A DNA stretch of 64,000 nt from Frankia nepalensis (GTDB lineage Bacteria; Actinomycetota; Actinomycetes; Frankiales; Frankiaceae), in the NCBI RefSeq assembly GCF_016786325.1, contig NZ_JADWYU010000101.1:1-64000 (forward strand), written 5' to 3'. Below the pieces are notes generated by a model, which saw only the letters and a program-made list of their open reading frames with translations, was not told the origin of the DNA and ran no database searches. The translations under genes were made by a program, and so were the position numbers. How positions within the stretch are numbered: position 1 is the stretch's first letter; each line of letters starts with the position of its first letter. Positions 47,795-54,678 of this stretch are shown here, in pieces.

Positions 47795-48912
47795 TAGAGG
47801 TCCTCGGCGAAGTCGGCCTGCAGCTTGCGGAACACCCAGATGCCGAGTCCCAGCACGGCCAGGGAGACCGCGCCGGCGGCGGCCAGGTGCTCGAGATAGA
47901 ACGCGTAGCCCGGGTCGGCGAGGATCCGCAGCGTCGAGCCGTCGGCCTTGGTGGTGGTGGCGTCGATGTAGAGGGCCCGCTGGAAGGTGGCGACCACGAT
48001 GGCCATCGGGTTGAGCAGGTAGAGCCAGGTGTACTCCTGCAGCCGGTCCTGGATCATCCCGAACGCGTAGACCATGGGGTTCAGCCACATCCACCCCATC
48101 AGCGCCACCTCGACGAGGTGCGGCGTGTCCTTGAACCGGACGGACAGCGCCGAGACCAGCATCGCCATGCCGATGGTGAACACCAGGGCGACCGCGCCGG
48201 CGGGGACCAGCAGCAGCAGCCCGCCGCCGAGCAGCGGGTAACCGAGCGCCGCGATGAGCACGACCAGGACCAGCAGCTGGAGCACGAAGTGCACGGCGGC
48301 GAAGCCCACGGCGGACAGCGGCAGCACCGGCAGCGGGAAACGGACCTTCTTCACCAGGTTCGCGTTGCCGACGACGCTGCCGCAGGCGGTCGCCACACTG
48401 TGCGCGAACGCGTTCCAGACCAGCAGCCCGGCGAGGAAATAGATGCCGAAGCGCGGGACGCCCGACTTGAACACGACCTGGAACACGAACGTATAGACGA
48501 CCAGCAGCAGCAAAGGGTTGGCCAGCGACCAGGCGAAACCCAGCGTGGAGCCCTTGTACTTGACCTTGAGATCCTTGCGGATCAGGCTGGCCAGCAGCTC
48601 CCAGCGGACCCGGCTCTGCGCCCGCGACCGCCTGGCCAGCGGGCCGTCGGCGGCGTGCCGCGGCCCCGAACCTGGCCGGCGTGGCGGCGGGGTCCTCACC
48701 GGGGGAGATCCTGCCGGCGGCATCGGGGGCGACCCCGCTGGTGGCGCCGGGGACGCGTCGGCCGTGCCGCCCGGGGTTCCCGCTGGATCGGCTGCGCCGA
48801 TCTGGGAGGTCCGGTCAGCGGCGGGGCCAGCACCTGCGAGCTGCACTCCTCGGCTCCTCTTCGACCCTCTACGACGCCGGACCATGGACGTCGCGGAACC
48901 GCCACCCGCCAT
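47794..48912 (-). CDS. wzm: ABC-2-type permease, Wzm-like (polysaccharide export)
   Basis: 372 aa from ATG 48912, tentatively chosen; the frame is open to 49149 and GTG 49017 is another option, but that stretch is repeat site B. The N-terminal 130 residues are a basic, Pro-rich tail containing repeat site C (DRTSQIGAADPAGTP). The permease domain starts ELLASLIRKDLKVKYKGSTL, GFAWSLANPLLLLVVYTFVF, then GLLVWNAFAHSVATACGSVV, NANLVKKVRFPLPVLPLSAV and WMWLNPMVYAFGMI, with six helices as in Wzm/TagG/RfbA families. First gene of the export operon. It pairs with the ATPase that follows with one-base overlap. Confidence 0.9.
   Translation of the reverse strand: MAGGGSATSMVRRRRGSKRSRGVQLAGAGPAADRTSQIGAADPAGTPGGTADASPAPPAGSPPMPPAGSPPVRTPPPRRPGSGPRHAADGPLARRSRAQSRVRWELLASLIRKDLKVKYKGSTLGFAWSLANPLLLLVVYTFVFQVVFKSGVPRFGIYFLAGLLVWNAFAHSVATACGSVVGNANLVKKVRFPLPVLPLSAVGFAAVHFVLQLLVLVVLIAALGYPLLGGGLLLLVPAGAVALVFTIGMAMLVSALSVRFKDTPHLVEVALMGWMWLNPMVYAFGMIQDRLQEYTWLYLLNPMAIVVATFQRALYIDATTTKADGSTLRILADPGYAFYLEHLAAAGAVSLAVLGLGIWVFRKLQADFAEDL
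48775..48812. repeat. Modular hairpin repeat, site C
   Basis: Stem GATCGGC (48786-48792) / GCCGATC (48796-48802), loop TGC, flanked by the module that reads ACCTCCCA on the minus strand (plus strand TGGGAGGT, to 48810). It lies in frame in the N-terminal tail of the ABC permease gene. Confidence 0.8.
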
Positions 48913-49321
48913 GGGAGCGGCCCCGATTGTTGTCCCGATCGTGCCATGGTCCCGGTTGGGTCCGCCGAGGCGGGTGACGCCCGATTTGATGCTGGTGGTG
49001 TGCCGCGCCTCCGTCACCCCGCGGACCCCCCGGATCGCCGACTCGCTGGATCGGCGAGCCGATCCAGCGGGGACCCTGTCGCCGATCCGGCGGGAACCCG
49101 GGCACCGGCGCCGCACCGGAACAGCATGGCGGGCGCACGGCTGGCCCACCGCCCGCGGTGCCGCCCACGCCGGTGGGCGGAGCCTGGGAGGCGGTTCATA
49201 GTATCGGGGCCCGCTTGCTCCGGCACCGGTCGGCGGCGGAGTCCCGAGCCAGCCAGCTCGCCGGAGACCGCCCGCCGCTGGGCCCGCCGTCGCACGGCTT
49301 CACGAGATTGTCGACCGGGGG
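48913..49321. other. Divergent intergenic/leader region with hairpin repeat site B
   Basis: Between the permease (minus) and the HAD-domain gene (plus). Promoters for both should be here. Repeat site B (49025-49100) takes up the middle. No separate gene is supported. Confidence 0.5.
49025..49100. repeat. Modular hairpin repeat, site B
   Basis: Perfect stem CGCTGGATCGGC (49044-49055) / complement (49058-49069), loop GA, followed by GGGGACCCTGTCGCCGATCC (49069-49088) and GGCGGGAACCC, the same module order as at site A. Confidence 0.8.
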
Positions 49322-52300
49322 GTGACCAGGCTGTTCACCGACGCGCCGCTGGCCCACGTCTGGTCGCATCTGGGGTCGGGTGGCGCGGACGCCCTCGTCG
49401 TCGACGTGTTCGACACGTTGCTGTGGCGGCTCGTCCCCGAGCCCGCGCACGTGTTCTGGCTGCTGGGGGAGCGGCTGGCGGCCGCGGGCCGGCTGCCGGG
49501 CGGCGTCACAGCTGGCCAGTTCGCCCACCTGCGGATGCTCGCCGAGCGCGACGCGCGGCGGCGGGTGCTCACCGCTCGCGGCGGCTCCGGGGGCGGCGCG
49601 GACGGGCGGGGCTGCCCCCGTCTCGACGAGGTGTGGGCGCTGCTGCGCCCCGCGCTGCCCGGCGCCGGCGAACTCGACTACCTGGTCGAGGCGGAGCTCG
49701 CCGTGCTGCGGGCGGCCCACCGGGTCGACCTGGCCGCCGCCGAGCTGGTGGAGCTCGCCGCGCTCAAGCTGGGCCTGCCGGTCTACCTCGTCGCGGACAC
49801 CTGCCTGTCCGCGGCCCAGGTGGAGCGGCTGCTGGCCCGTCCCGAACTCGCCGGCGTCCCGATCGCCGGGGTGGTCACCTCCGCCGACGTGGGGGTGGGA
49901 ACGGTGGACGGCCTGCTCGGGCACGTGCGCGCCGCCCGGGCCGGCGTCGGCCCGGCGGGAACCGCGGGCGCGTCCACCTGCCGCCTGATGTACGTGGCGG
50001 GCGATCCCGTCACCGGCCAGGGCCCGGACCCGCGGGCGGCCGGCGCGGCCGGGCTGGCGGGCGGGGCCGGGCCGAACGTGATCGTCGTCCGCCGCGGCGA
50101 GGCGGCCGCCGGGCTGCGTGCCACGCTGGCCGCCGAGGGGCTGCTCGGGGACCCGGACGACGCCATCCCGGTCGACCCCGAGTACGGCGACTTCGGGCTG
50201 ACCGCGCTGCGCGCCCGGGCCCTGCACCGGGCCGACGCCGCGGCGGTCCCCTCGGCGCTGCGCCGGTTCTGGGACACCGGGGCGGCCGTGTTCGGCCCGG
50301 TGTTCACCGGGTTCGCCGAATGGGTCGTCGAGCGGTCCCAGGAGCTCGGCGCCGCCGAGGTCTTCTGCGTGATGCGGTCCGGCGAGCTCGTCGCGAGCCT
50401 GCTCGCCGGACCGGGCCGGGACGCCGGCGTCACCGCCCGGCCGCTGTGGGCGTCGCGCGAGGTGTGCGCGCTGGCCAACGTCTTCGACGCGTCCCCGGCG
50501 GAGCTGCGGGCCTTCCTCGCGCACGCCGGCGCGGGCCCGGCCGGCGGCCGGGCCTGGCGGGCCGACTCCCGGACCTCCCAGCAGGCTCCCCCGATCGGCT
50601 TCCAGACCTCCCCGATCGCCGACCTCCCAGATCCGCTTCGCGGATCCGGCGGGAACCCTGCCGCCGACCGGGCGGGGACCCCGGATCGGGCGGGGACCTT
50701 GGGCTTCGCCGATCCGGCGGGAAGCCCGGTCGGCACCGTCGGCGCGCTGCTGCGCCGGCTGCGGGTCGACCTCACGGCCGTGCCCGGGATCTCCGCGCTC
50801 ATGGGACGCCGGCTCGACATGCCGGCCGGGCTGCTCGACGAGGTCCTCGACGAGCTGCTGACGACGCTGTCCGGGGACGACCGGGTCCGCGGCGAGATCG
50901 TGCTCGCGGCCGAGCGGCTGCGGGAACGGTTCCTGCGCTACCTCGACGAGCGGCTGCCCGACGGAGGGCCGGCGGTGCTCGTCGACCTCGGCTGGGACGG
51001 GGCCACCCAGGTGCTGCTCGCGCGGCTGCTGGCCGCCACCGGCCGGGAGGCCGTCCCCGTCGGCCTGTACCTGGCGACCGGCCCGGCCGCGCACGCCCAC
51101 CGGCTCGCCGGCCACCGGATGGAGGGCTACCTCGCCTCGGCCGGTCAGCCCGCGCGGCTGGCCGGCCAGCTGCTGCGCGCCCCGGCGGTCGTCGAGCAGG
51201 TGGCGATGGCCGACGTCGGCGCGTTGGCCTCGTTCGACGAGACGGGGGCCCCGCTGCTGGGTCTCGGCCGGGCCAGTCGCACGCAGCTCGCGCAGCGGGC
51301 GGCCGCCCAGGCCGGCATCCGTGCCTTCCAGGACGAGTGGCTGCGTCACCGGCGCGCCGAGAACGCCGACGGTCTGGACAGCGCGTTGCCGTCGCTGTGC
51401 GGCGACGGGGCGCGGCTCGCGCTGTTGCGCACCCTGACCCGGTTCGTCGCCCGCCCGACGGCCGCGGAGGCCTCCGCGTTCGGCGCCTGGCGGCACGACG
51501 GCGAAGCGGGCGCGGCCGGCGACGCGGACCAGGGTGGCGCGCCAGGGGTCTCCGCCGGTGCCCGATCGGCGGCAGGGTTCCCGCCGGATCCGCGAAGCGG
51601 ATCTGGGAGGTCGGCGAGCCGGGAGGCCGAGGCGGCCCCGGCCGAGCGGGGCGGGCGTGGGCTGCTCCCGGCCGAGCTGATCCGCCGGGTGCCCTACCTG
51701 AGCCCCGCGGGGCTGGCCGAGCTGCCGCTGCGGGAGGCGGCCTGGCCGGCGGCGGTCGCCGCCGTGGCCAACCGGCCGCTGGCGCTCGTCACCGAGCTCG
51801 CCGCCGCGGCCGGGGTCGACCCCCGGGAGCTGTCCGCGCCGGCCGCGGCCGGCCCCGTCGAGGTGTACGTCGACACCGGCGCCGACTTCGCCCATGGGCC
51901 GAAGGCCACCGCCATGCCGTACGCCGGCCGGGACGGGCTGTCGCTGGTGCGGCTTCGGGTCGACGCGGTCGGTGCCCGCCGGGTCCGGGTCGACCCGGCC
52001 GGCCGGCGAGGCCTGTTGCGGCTGGACTGGTTGACTCTCGAGTTCCACATCGTTGGCGCCGGCAAGCCCCGCAGGATCACGATTACGGCGTTCGAGGGCC
52101 CGGGTTCGCTCGAGTCCACCCATTTTGAAAACGGCAGTATCGCGGTCGGCGGCGCCGGCGGAACCGGTTTGGATAACCGTGGGCGCGGTGTTGTTCTGGG
52201 GCTGGTGGGGCTTCGACTACTACAGCCCAACTTGGCTGAAATCCTCGACGACGACCCTCAGCTGGTCTACAACCTGGTTTTGCCTGGCATGCCTGAGTTG

Positions 52301-52465
52301 GGCGGCACGTACGCGATCGACGTCGAGTTCGCCTTCGGGTGGATGGGGATCCGGGGGGACCCCGTGGTCGCCCCCGCGCCCACGGCGGCGGACCCGGGTA
52401 CGGGGCCGCAACTACCCCGCCGGGCCGCCCGCCGGGTGATGCGACAACTGGGAGGCCTTCGGTGA
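49322..52465 (+). CDS. COG5610-type HAD-superfamily protein of polysaccharide loci
   Basis: 1047 aa from GTG 49322, with GGGGG a few bases upstream. The HAD nucleophile motif is D28-V-F-D31-T in VVDVFDTLLWRL. LGLPVYLVADTCLSAAQVER and GVVTSADVGVGTVDGLLGHV correspond to later HAD motifs. A second domain has EVFCVMRSGELVASLL, PLWASREVCALANVF and VLVDLGWDGATQVLLARL, as in large HAD-fold proteins (COG5610) found in O-antigen and capsule clusters; their reaction is not established. Two segments, residues about 415-470 and 745-770, are encoded by hairpin repeats D and E. A beta-rich C-terminal domain (EVYVDTGADFAHGPKATAMP, LRLDWLTLEFHIVG) follows. Coupled to the next gene by a four-base overlap. Confidence 0.82.
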   Translation: MTRLFTDAPLAHVWSHLGSGGADALVVDVFDTLLWRLVPEPAHVFWLLGERLAAAGRLPGGVTAGQFAHLRMLAERDARRRVLTARGGSGGGADGRGCPRLDEVWALLRPALPGAGELDYLVEAELAVLRAAHRVDLAAAELVELAALKLGLPVYLVADTCLSAAQVERLLARPELAGVPIAGVVTSADVGVGTVDGLLGHVRAARAGVGPAGTAGASTCRLMYVAGDPVTGQGPDPRAAGAAGLAGGAGPNVIVVRRGEAAAGLRATLAAEGLLGDPDDAIPVDPEYGDFGLTALRARALHRADAAAVPSALRRFWDTGAAVFGPVFTGFAEWVVERSQELGAAEVFCVMRSGELVASLLAGPGRDAGVTARPLWASREVCALANVFDASPAELRAFLAHAGAGPAGGRAWRADSRTSQQAPPIGFQTSPIADLPDPLRGSGGNPAADRAGTPDRAGTLGFADPAGSPVGTVGALLRRLRVDLTAVPGISALMGRRLDMPAGLLDEVLDELLTTLSGDDRVRGEIVLAAERLRERFLRYLDERLPDGGPAVLVDLGWDGATQVLLARLLAATGREAVPVGLYLATGPAAHAHRLAGHRMEGYLASAGQPARLAGQLLRAPAVVEQVAMADVGALASFDETGAPLLGLGRASRTQLAQRAAAQAGIRAFQDEWLRHRRAENADGLDSALPSLCGDGARLALLRTLTRFVARPTAAEASAFGAWRHDGEAGAAGDADQGGAPGVSAGARSAAGFPPDPRSGSGRSASREAEAAPAERGGRGLLPAELIRRVPYLSPAGLAELPLREAAWPAAVAAVANRPLALVTELAAAAGVDPRELSAPAAAGPVEVYVDTGADFAHGPKATAMPYAGRDGLSLVRLRVDAVGARRVRVDPAGRRGLLRLDWLTLEFHIVGAGKPRRITITAFEGPGSLESTHFENGSIAVGGAGGTGLDNRGRGVVLGLVGLRLLQPNLAEILDDDPQLVYNLVLPGMPELGGTYAIDVEFAFGWMGIRGDPVVAPAPTAADPGTGPQLPRRAARRVMRQLGGLR
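50570..50735. repeat. Modular hairpin repeat, site D, inside the HAD gene
   Basis: Stem GATCCGC (50630-50636) / GCGGATC (50640-50646), loop TTC. The 45 bp 50621-50665 are identical to the reverse complement of 51568-51612 (site E). Extra module copies lie on both sides (GATCGCCGACCTCCC; GGGCGGGGACCCCGGATCGG; GCCGATCCGGCGGG). It adds about 50 Pro/Gly-rich residues in frame. Confidence 0.85.
51560..51620. repeat. Modular hairpin repeat, site E, inside the HAD gene, inverted to D
   Basis: Stem GATCCGC (51587-51593) / GCGGATC (51597-51603), loop GAA. The 45 bp 51568-51612 are the exact reverse complement of 50621-50665. In this orientation it encodes AAGFPPDPRSGSGRS, still open in the gene's frame. 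Confidence 0.88.
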
Positions 52466-54594
52466 GCGACACGGCGACCGGGGGGGCGGTGGGCGAGCCG
52501 GGCGGGTTGCCGATCTCGCCGTCGGCGCTCTCCGCCCGCCCCTACGTCCGCTCAGCCACCGCCAGGACCGGGGCCCCCACGCCCCCGGCCCCGGACCAGC
52601 CCGCGGGGCCCCCGGGCCCGGGGGAGGGCGCGCTGCGCGCCAGCTTCGCCGACCTCGCCTCCGCCAGCCCCAGCGGCCCCGCCGCGGGGGAGCTGGCGGT
52701 CTACAGCGGCGGCCCCGGCCTGGTGGCCTACGACCCGGCCGCGGCGGCCAAGGGGGAGCCGCCGCTGCTGCTGCGCTCCGTCGTCGACCTGCGGGAGGTC
52801 TGGCTGCCGCTGCTCGCCGCGGCGACCGTCCGCAGCATCAGCCTGCTCGGCACCGAGCGCGGCGCGACGACGGCGCTGCTCGTCGAGCTGCTGCGCTCCA
52901 GCGGCGGCGGCCGCCTGCTCGTCGCCGACCCGGAGCCGGGCCGTGTCCCGCCCGCCGGGCGTGGCCTCGACATCCAGGTCGTCCGGGACCGAGGTGCCGC
53001 CGCCCTCGACGGGCACACCCCCACCGACGCCTACCTCGTCGACGCCGACGCGAACTACGCCACCGTCCTCGGCACGCTCGGCGCGATCGACGACGCGGTC
53101 CAGGAGTTCGGCCGCACCACGTTCCCGCTGGTCGTCGTGCACGACGTCGGCTGGCCCACCGGCCGGCGCGACCAGTACACCGCCCCCGACCGGCTCACCG
53201 ACGCCGACCTCCAGCCGCACTCCTGGGACGCGGGCGTCACCCTGGCCTCGCCCGACGCGGTCGTCGGCCGGGGGCTGCGCGGCGACGGCGCCTTCGCCTG
53301 GGCGCTCGCCGAGGGCGGGCCGCGCAACGGGGTGCGCACCGCGGTCGAGGAGTTCGTCGCCGGCCATCCCGAGCTGCGGTTCTTCACCGTCGCGCCGGTG
53401 TTCGGGCTCGGCATCGTCGTCGACCGGCGCGCGCCGTACGCGGCCAGGATCGCCGAGCTGCTCGCCCCCTGGGTGGCCAACCCCCTGCTGGTCCGGCTGG
53501 AACGCAACCGGCTCGACCTGTACCTGCGGGTGGTCGCGCTGCGCGACGAGGCGCTGGCCCTCGCCCGCCTGCACCACGCCGAGCTCGAGCGCCTCGAGGT
53601 CGAGCGGCTGCGGCTGGTCGCCGCGGACATGGAGAAGACCGACCGGATCGCCGAGCTGGAACGGGCGCTCGCGGCCGAGCGGGCGGCGACCGCCGACGCG
53701 CTCAACGCCCGGCTCGAGGAGCCTCGCCTGGTCGCCGCCGCCCGCTCCGCCGACTCGAAGCTGCGGGCCCGGCTCCGCCGCGGCCCGAGCCGCCTCGAGC
53801 AGGCCAGGGCCAGATTCGCCGAGGAGGAGCGCCGCCGGCGGGAAGCGGGGGAGACCGACGCCACGGGCGGCCCGCTCGCCCTCCCGCCCGGGGAGACGGC
53901 CAGCCCGGGCCGCGGCGGCGCGGCCCGCGCGTTGCCCGCCGGCTCGGGAACGGCGGCCGGCCCGGGAACGACGGCTGCCGCTCCGGAAGAGGCCGTGGGC
54001 CTGGACGGCGCCGGGCCTGGCCTGTCTCGTCCCGGCGGTCACGGCGGCGGCGCGGACCTGCTGGCCGACGGCCGTGGCGAGCCCACCCCCGGGCTGTGGA
54101 CCCCCGACAGCCGGGGGCCCTGGCCGCCGCCGCCGAGCTCGGCGGCGTGGGCGCCGCCGCCTCCTGTCCCGCCCGCCGCGGGCTCCGGCGGCGTGCTCCT
54201 GACGCCGCCAGGCCCCGCTGTGCCGCCCGCCGGGCCGGCGCCAGGCCTGTCGCGCCCCGTTCCGCCACCTCCGCCGTTCCCACCCCCGCCGTCCCCGCCC
54301 TCACCCCCGCTGTTCCCGCCCCCTCCCGGTGCTGGGCCGCCCGCCCCGCCGCCCGCCGCCCCGATCCATCCCGGCCAGCCGATCCCGGCGGGCCAGGCGC
54401 TCCCGCCCGGCTCGGCGGTCCAGCCGGGCGCGCCGGGCCAGCCGGCCGAGCTGGGCGCCCCAGGGCAGCCGCCCCTGTTCGACCGTTCCGGTGTCCCCAT
54501 GCGGCGCCGGCTGGGTGGCTCCTTCATCGCCGACCGCCGGGAGCCCCGCCACCGCGCCCCAGGCCGGCACCACAACCCCGACCGCCCTGCCTGA
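52462..54594 (+). CDS. Methyltransferase-like protein with coiled coil and Pro-rich tail
   Basis: 710 aa from GTG 52462, which overlaps the HAD stop (GTGA) and has GGAGG seven bases upstream. Residues about 100-330 look like a class I SAM-dependent methyltransferase-fold domain (RSISLLGTERGATTALLVEL, LLVADPEPGRVPP, AYLVDADANYATVLGTL, FPLVVVHDVGWPTGR), though the glycine-rich loop is atypical (GTERGATT). VAPVFGLGIVVDRRAP ends it. A coiled coil follows (LRDEALALARLHHAELERLE, DRIAELERALAAERAATADA), then about 230 residues of Pro/Gly/Ala sequence, including a stretch of polyproline. Glycan methylation or a scaffold role in the same locus is plausible; activity is not shown. Confidence 0.7.
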   Translation: MSDTATGGAVGEPGGLPISPSALSARPYVRSATARTGAPTPPAPDQPAGPPGPGEGALRASFADLASASPSGPAAGELAVYSGGPGLVAYDPAAAAKGEPPLLLRSVVDLREVWLPLLAAATVRSISLLGTERGATTALLVELLRSSGGGRLLVADPEPGRVPPAGRGLDIQVVRDRGAAALDGHTPTDAYLVDADANYATVLGTLGAIDDAVQEFGRTTFPLVVVHDVGWPTGRRDQYTAPDRLTDADLQPHSWDAGVTLASPDAVVGRGLRGDGAFAWALAEGGPRNGVRTAVEEFVAGHPELRFFTVAPVFGLGIVVDRRAPYAARIAELLAPWVANPLLVRLERNRLDLYLRVVALRDEALALARLHHAELERLEVERLRLVAADMEKTDRIAELERALAAERAATADALNARLEEPRLVAAARSADSKLRARLRRGPSRLEQARARFAEEERRRREAGETDATGGPLALPPGETASPGRGGAARALPAGSGTAAGPGTTAAAPEEAVGLDGAGPGLSRPGGHGGGADLLADGRGEPTPGLWTPDSRGPWPPPPSSAAWAPPPPVPPAAGSGGVLLTPPGPAVPPAGPAPGLSRPVPPPPPFPPPPSPPSPPLFPPPPGAGPPAPPPAAPIHPGQPIPAGQALPPGSAVQPGAPGQPAELGAPGQPPLFDRSGVPMRRRLGGSFIADRREPRHRAPGRHHNPDRPA

Positions 54595-54596
54595 CG

Positions 54597-54649
54597 GGAT
54601 CCACCGGGCCGGCGGCCGCGGGCAGGTGAGCGGCTCCGACCGTGGATCC
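54597..54649. terminator. Weak inverted repeat between convergent genes
   Basis: GGATCCAC (54597-54604) and GTGGATCC (54642-54649) flank a GC-rich spacer between the convergent methyltransferase-like and kinase genes. It could terminate both transcripts; evidence is slight. Confidence 0.3.
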
Positions 54650-54678
54650 GCCGCGACCACGGGCGCGGACCTGGCGCG

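Noticed and set aside
47887-52128. Plus-strand frame of 1413 aa across permease and HAD genes
   Set aside because: It runs antisense to the permease and out of frame with the HAD protein; composition is that of a GC-rich shadow frame without domain features.
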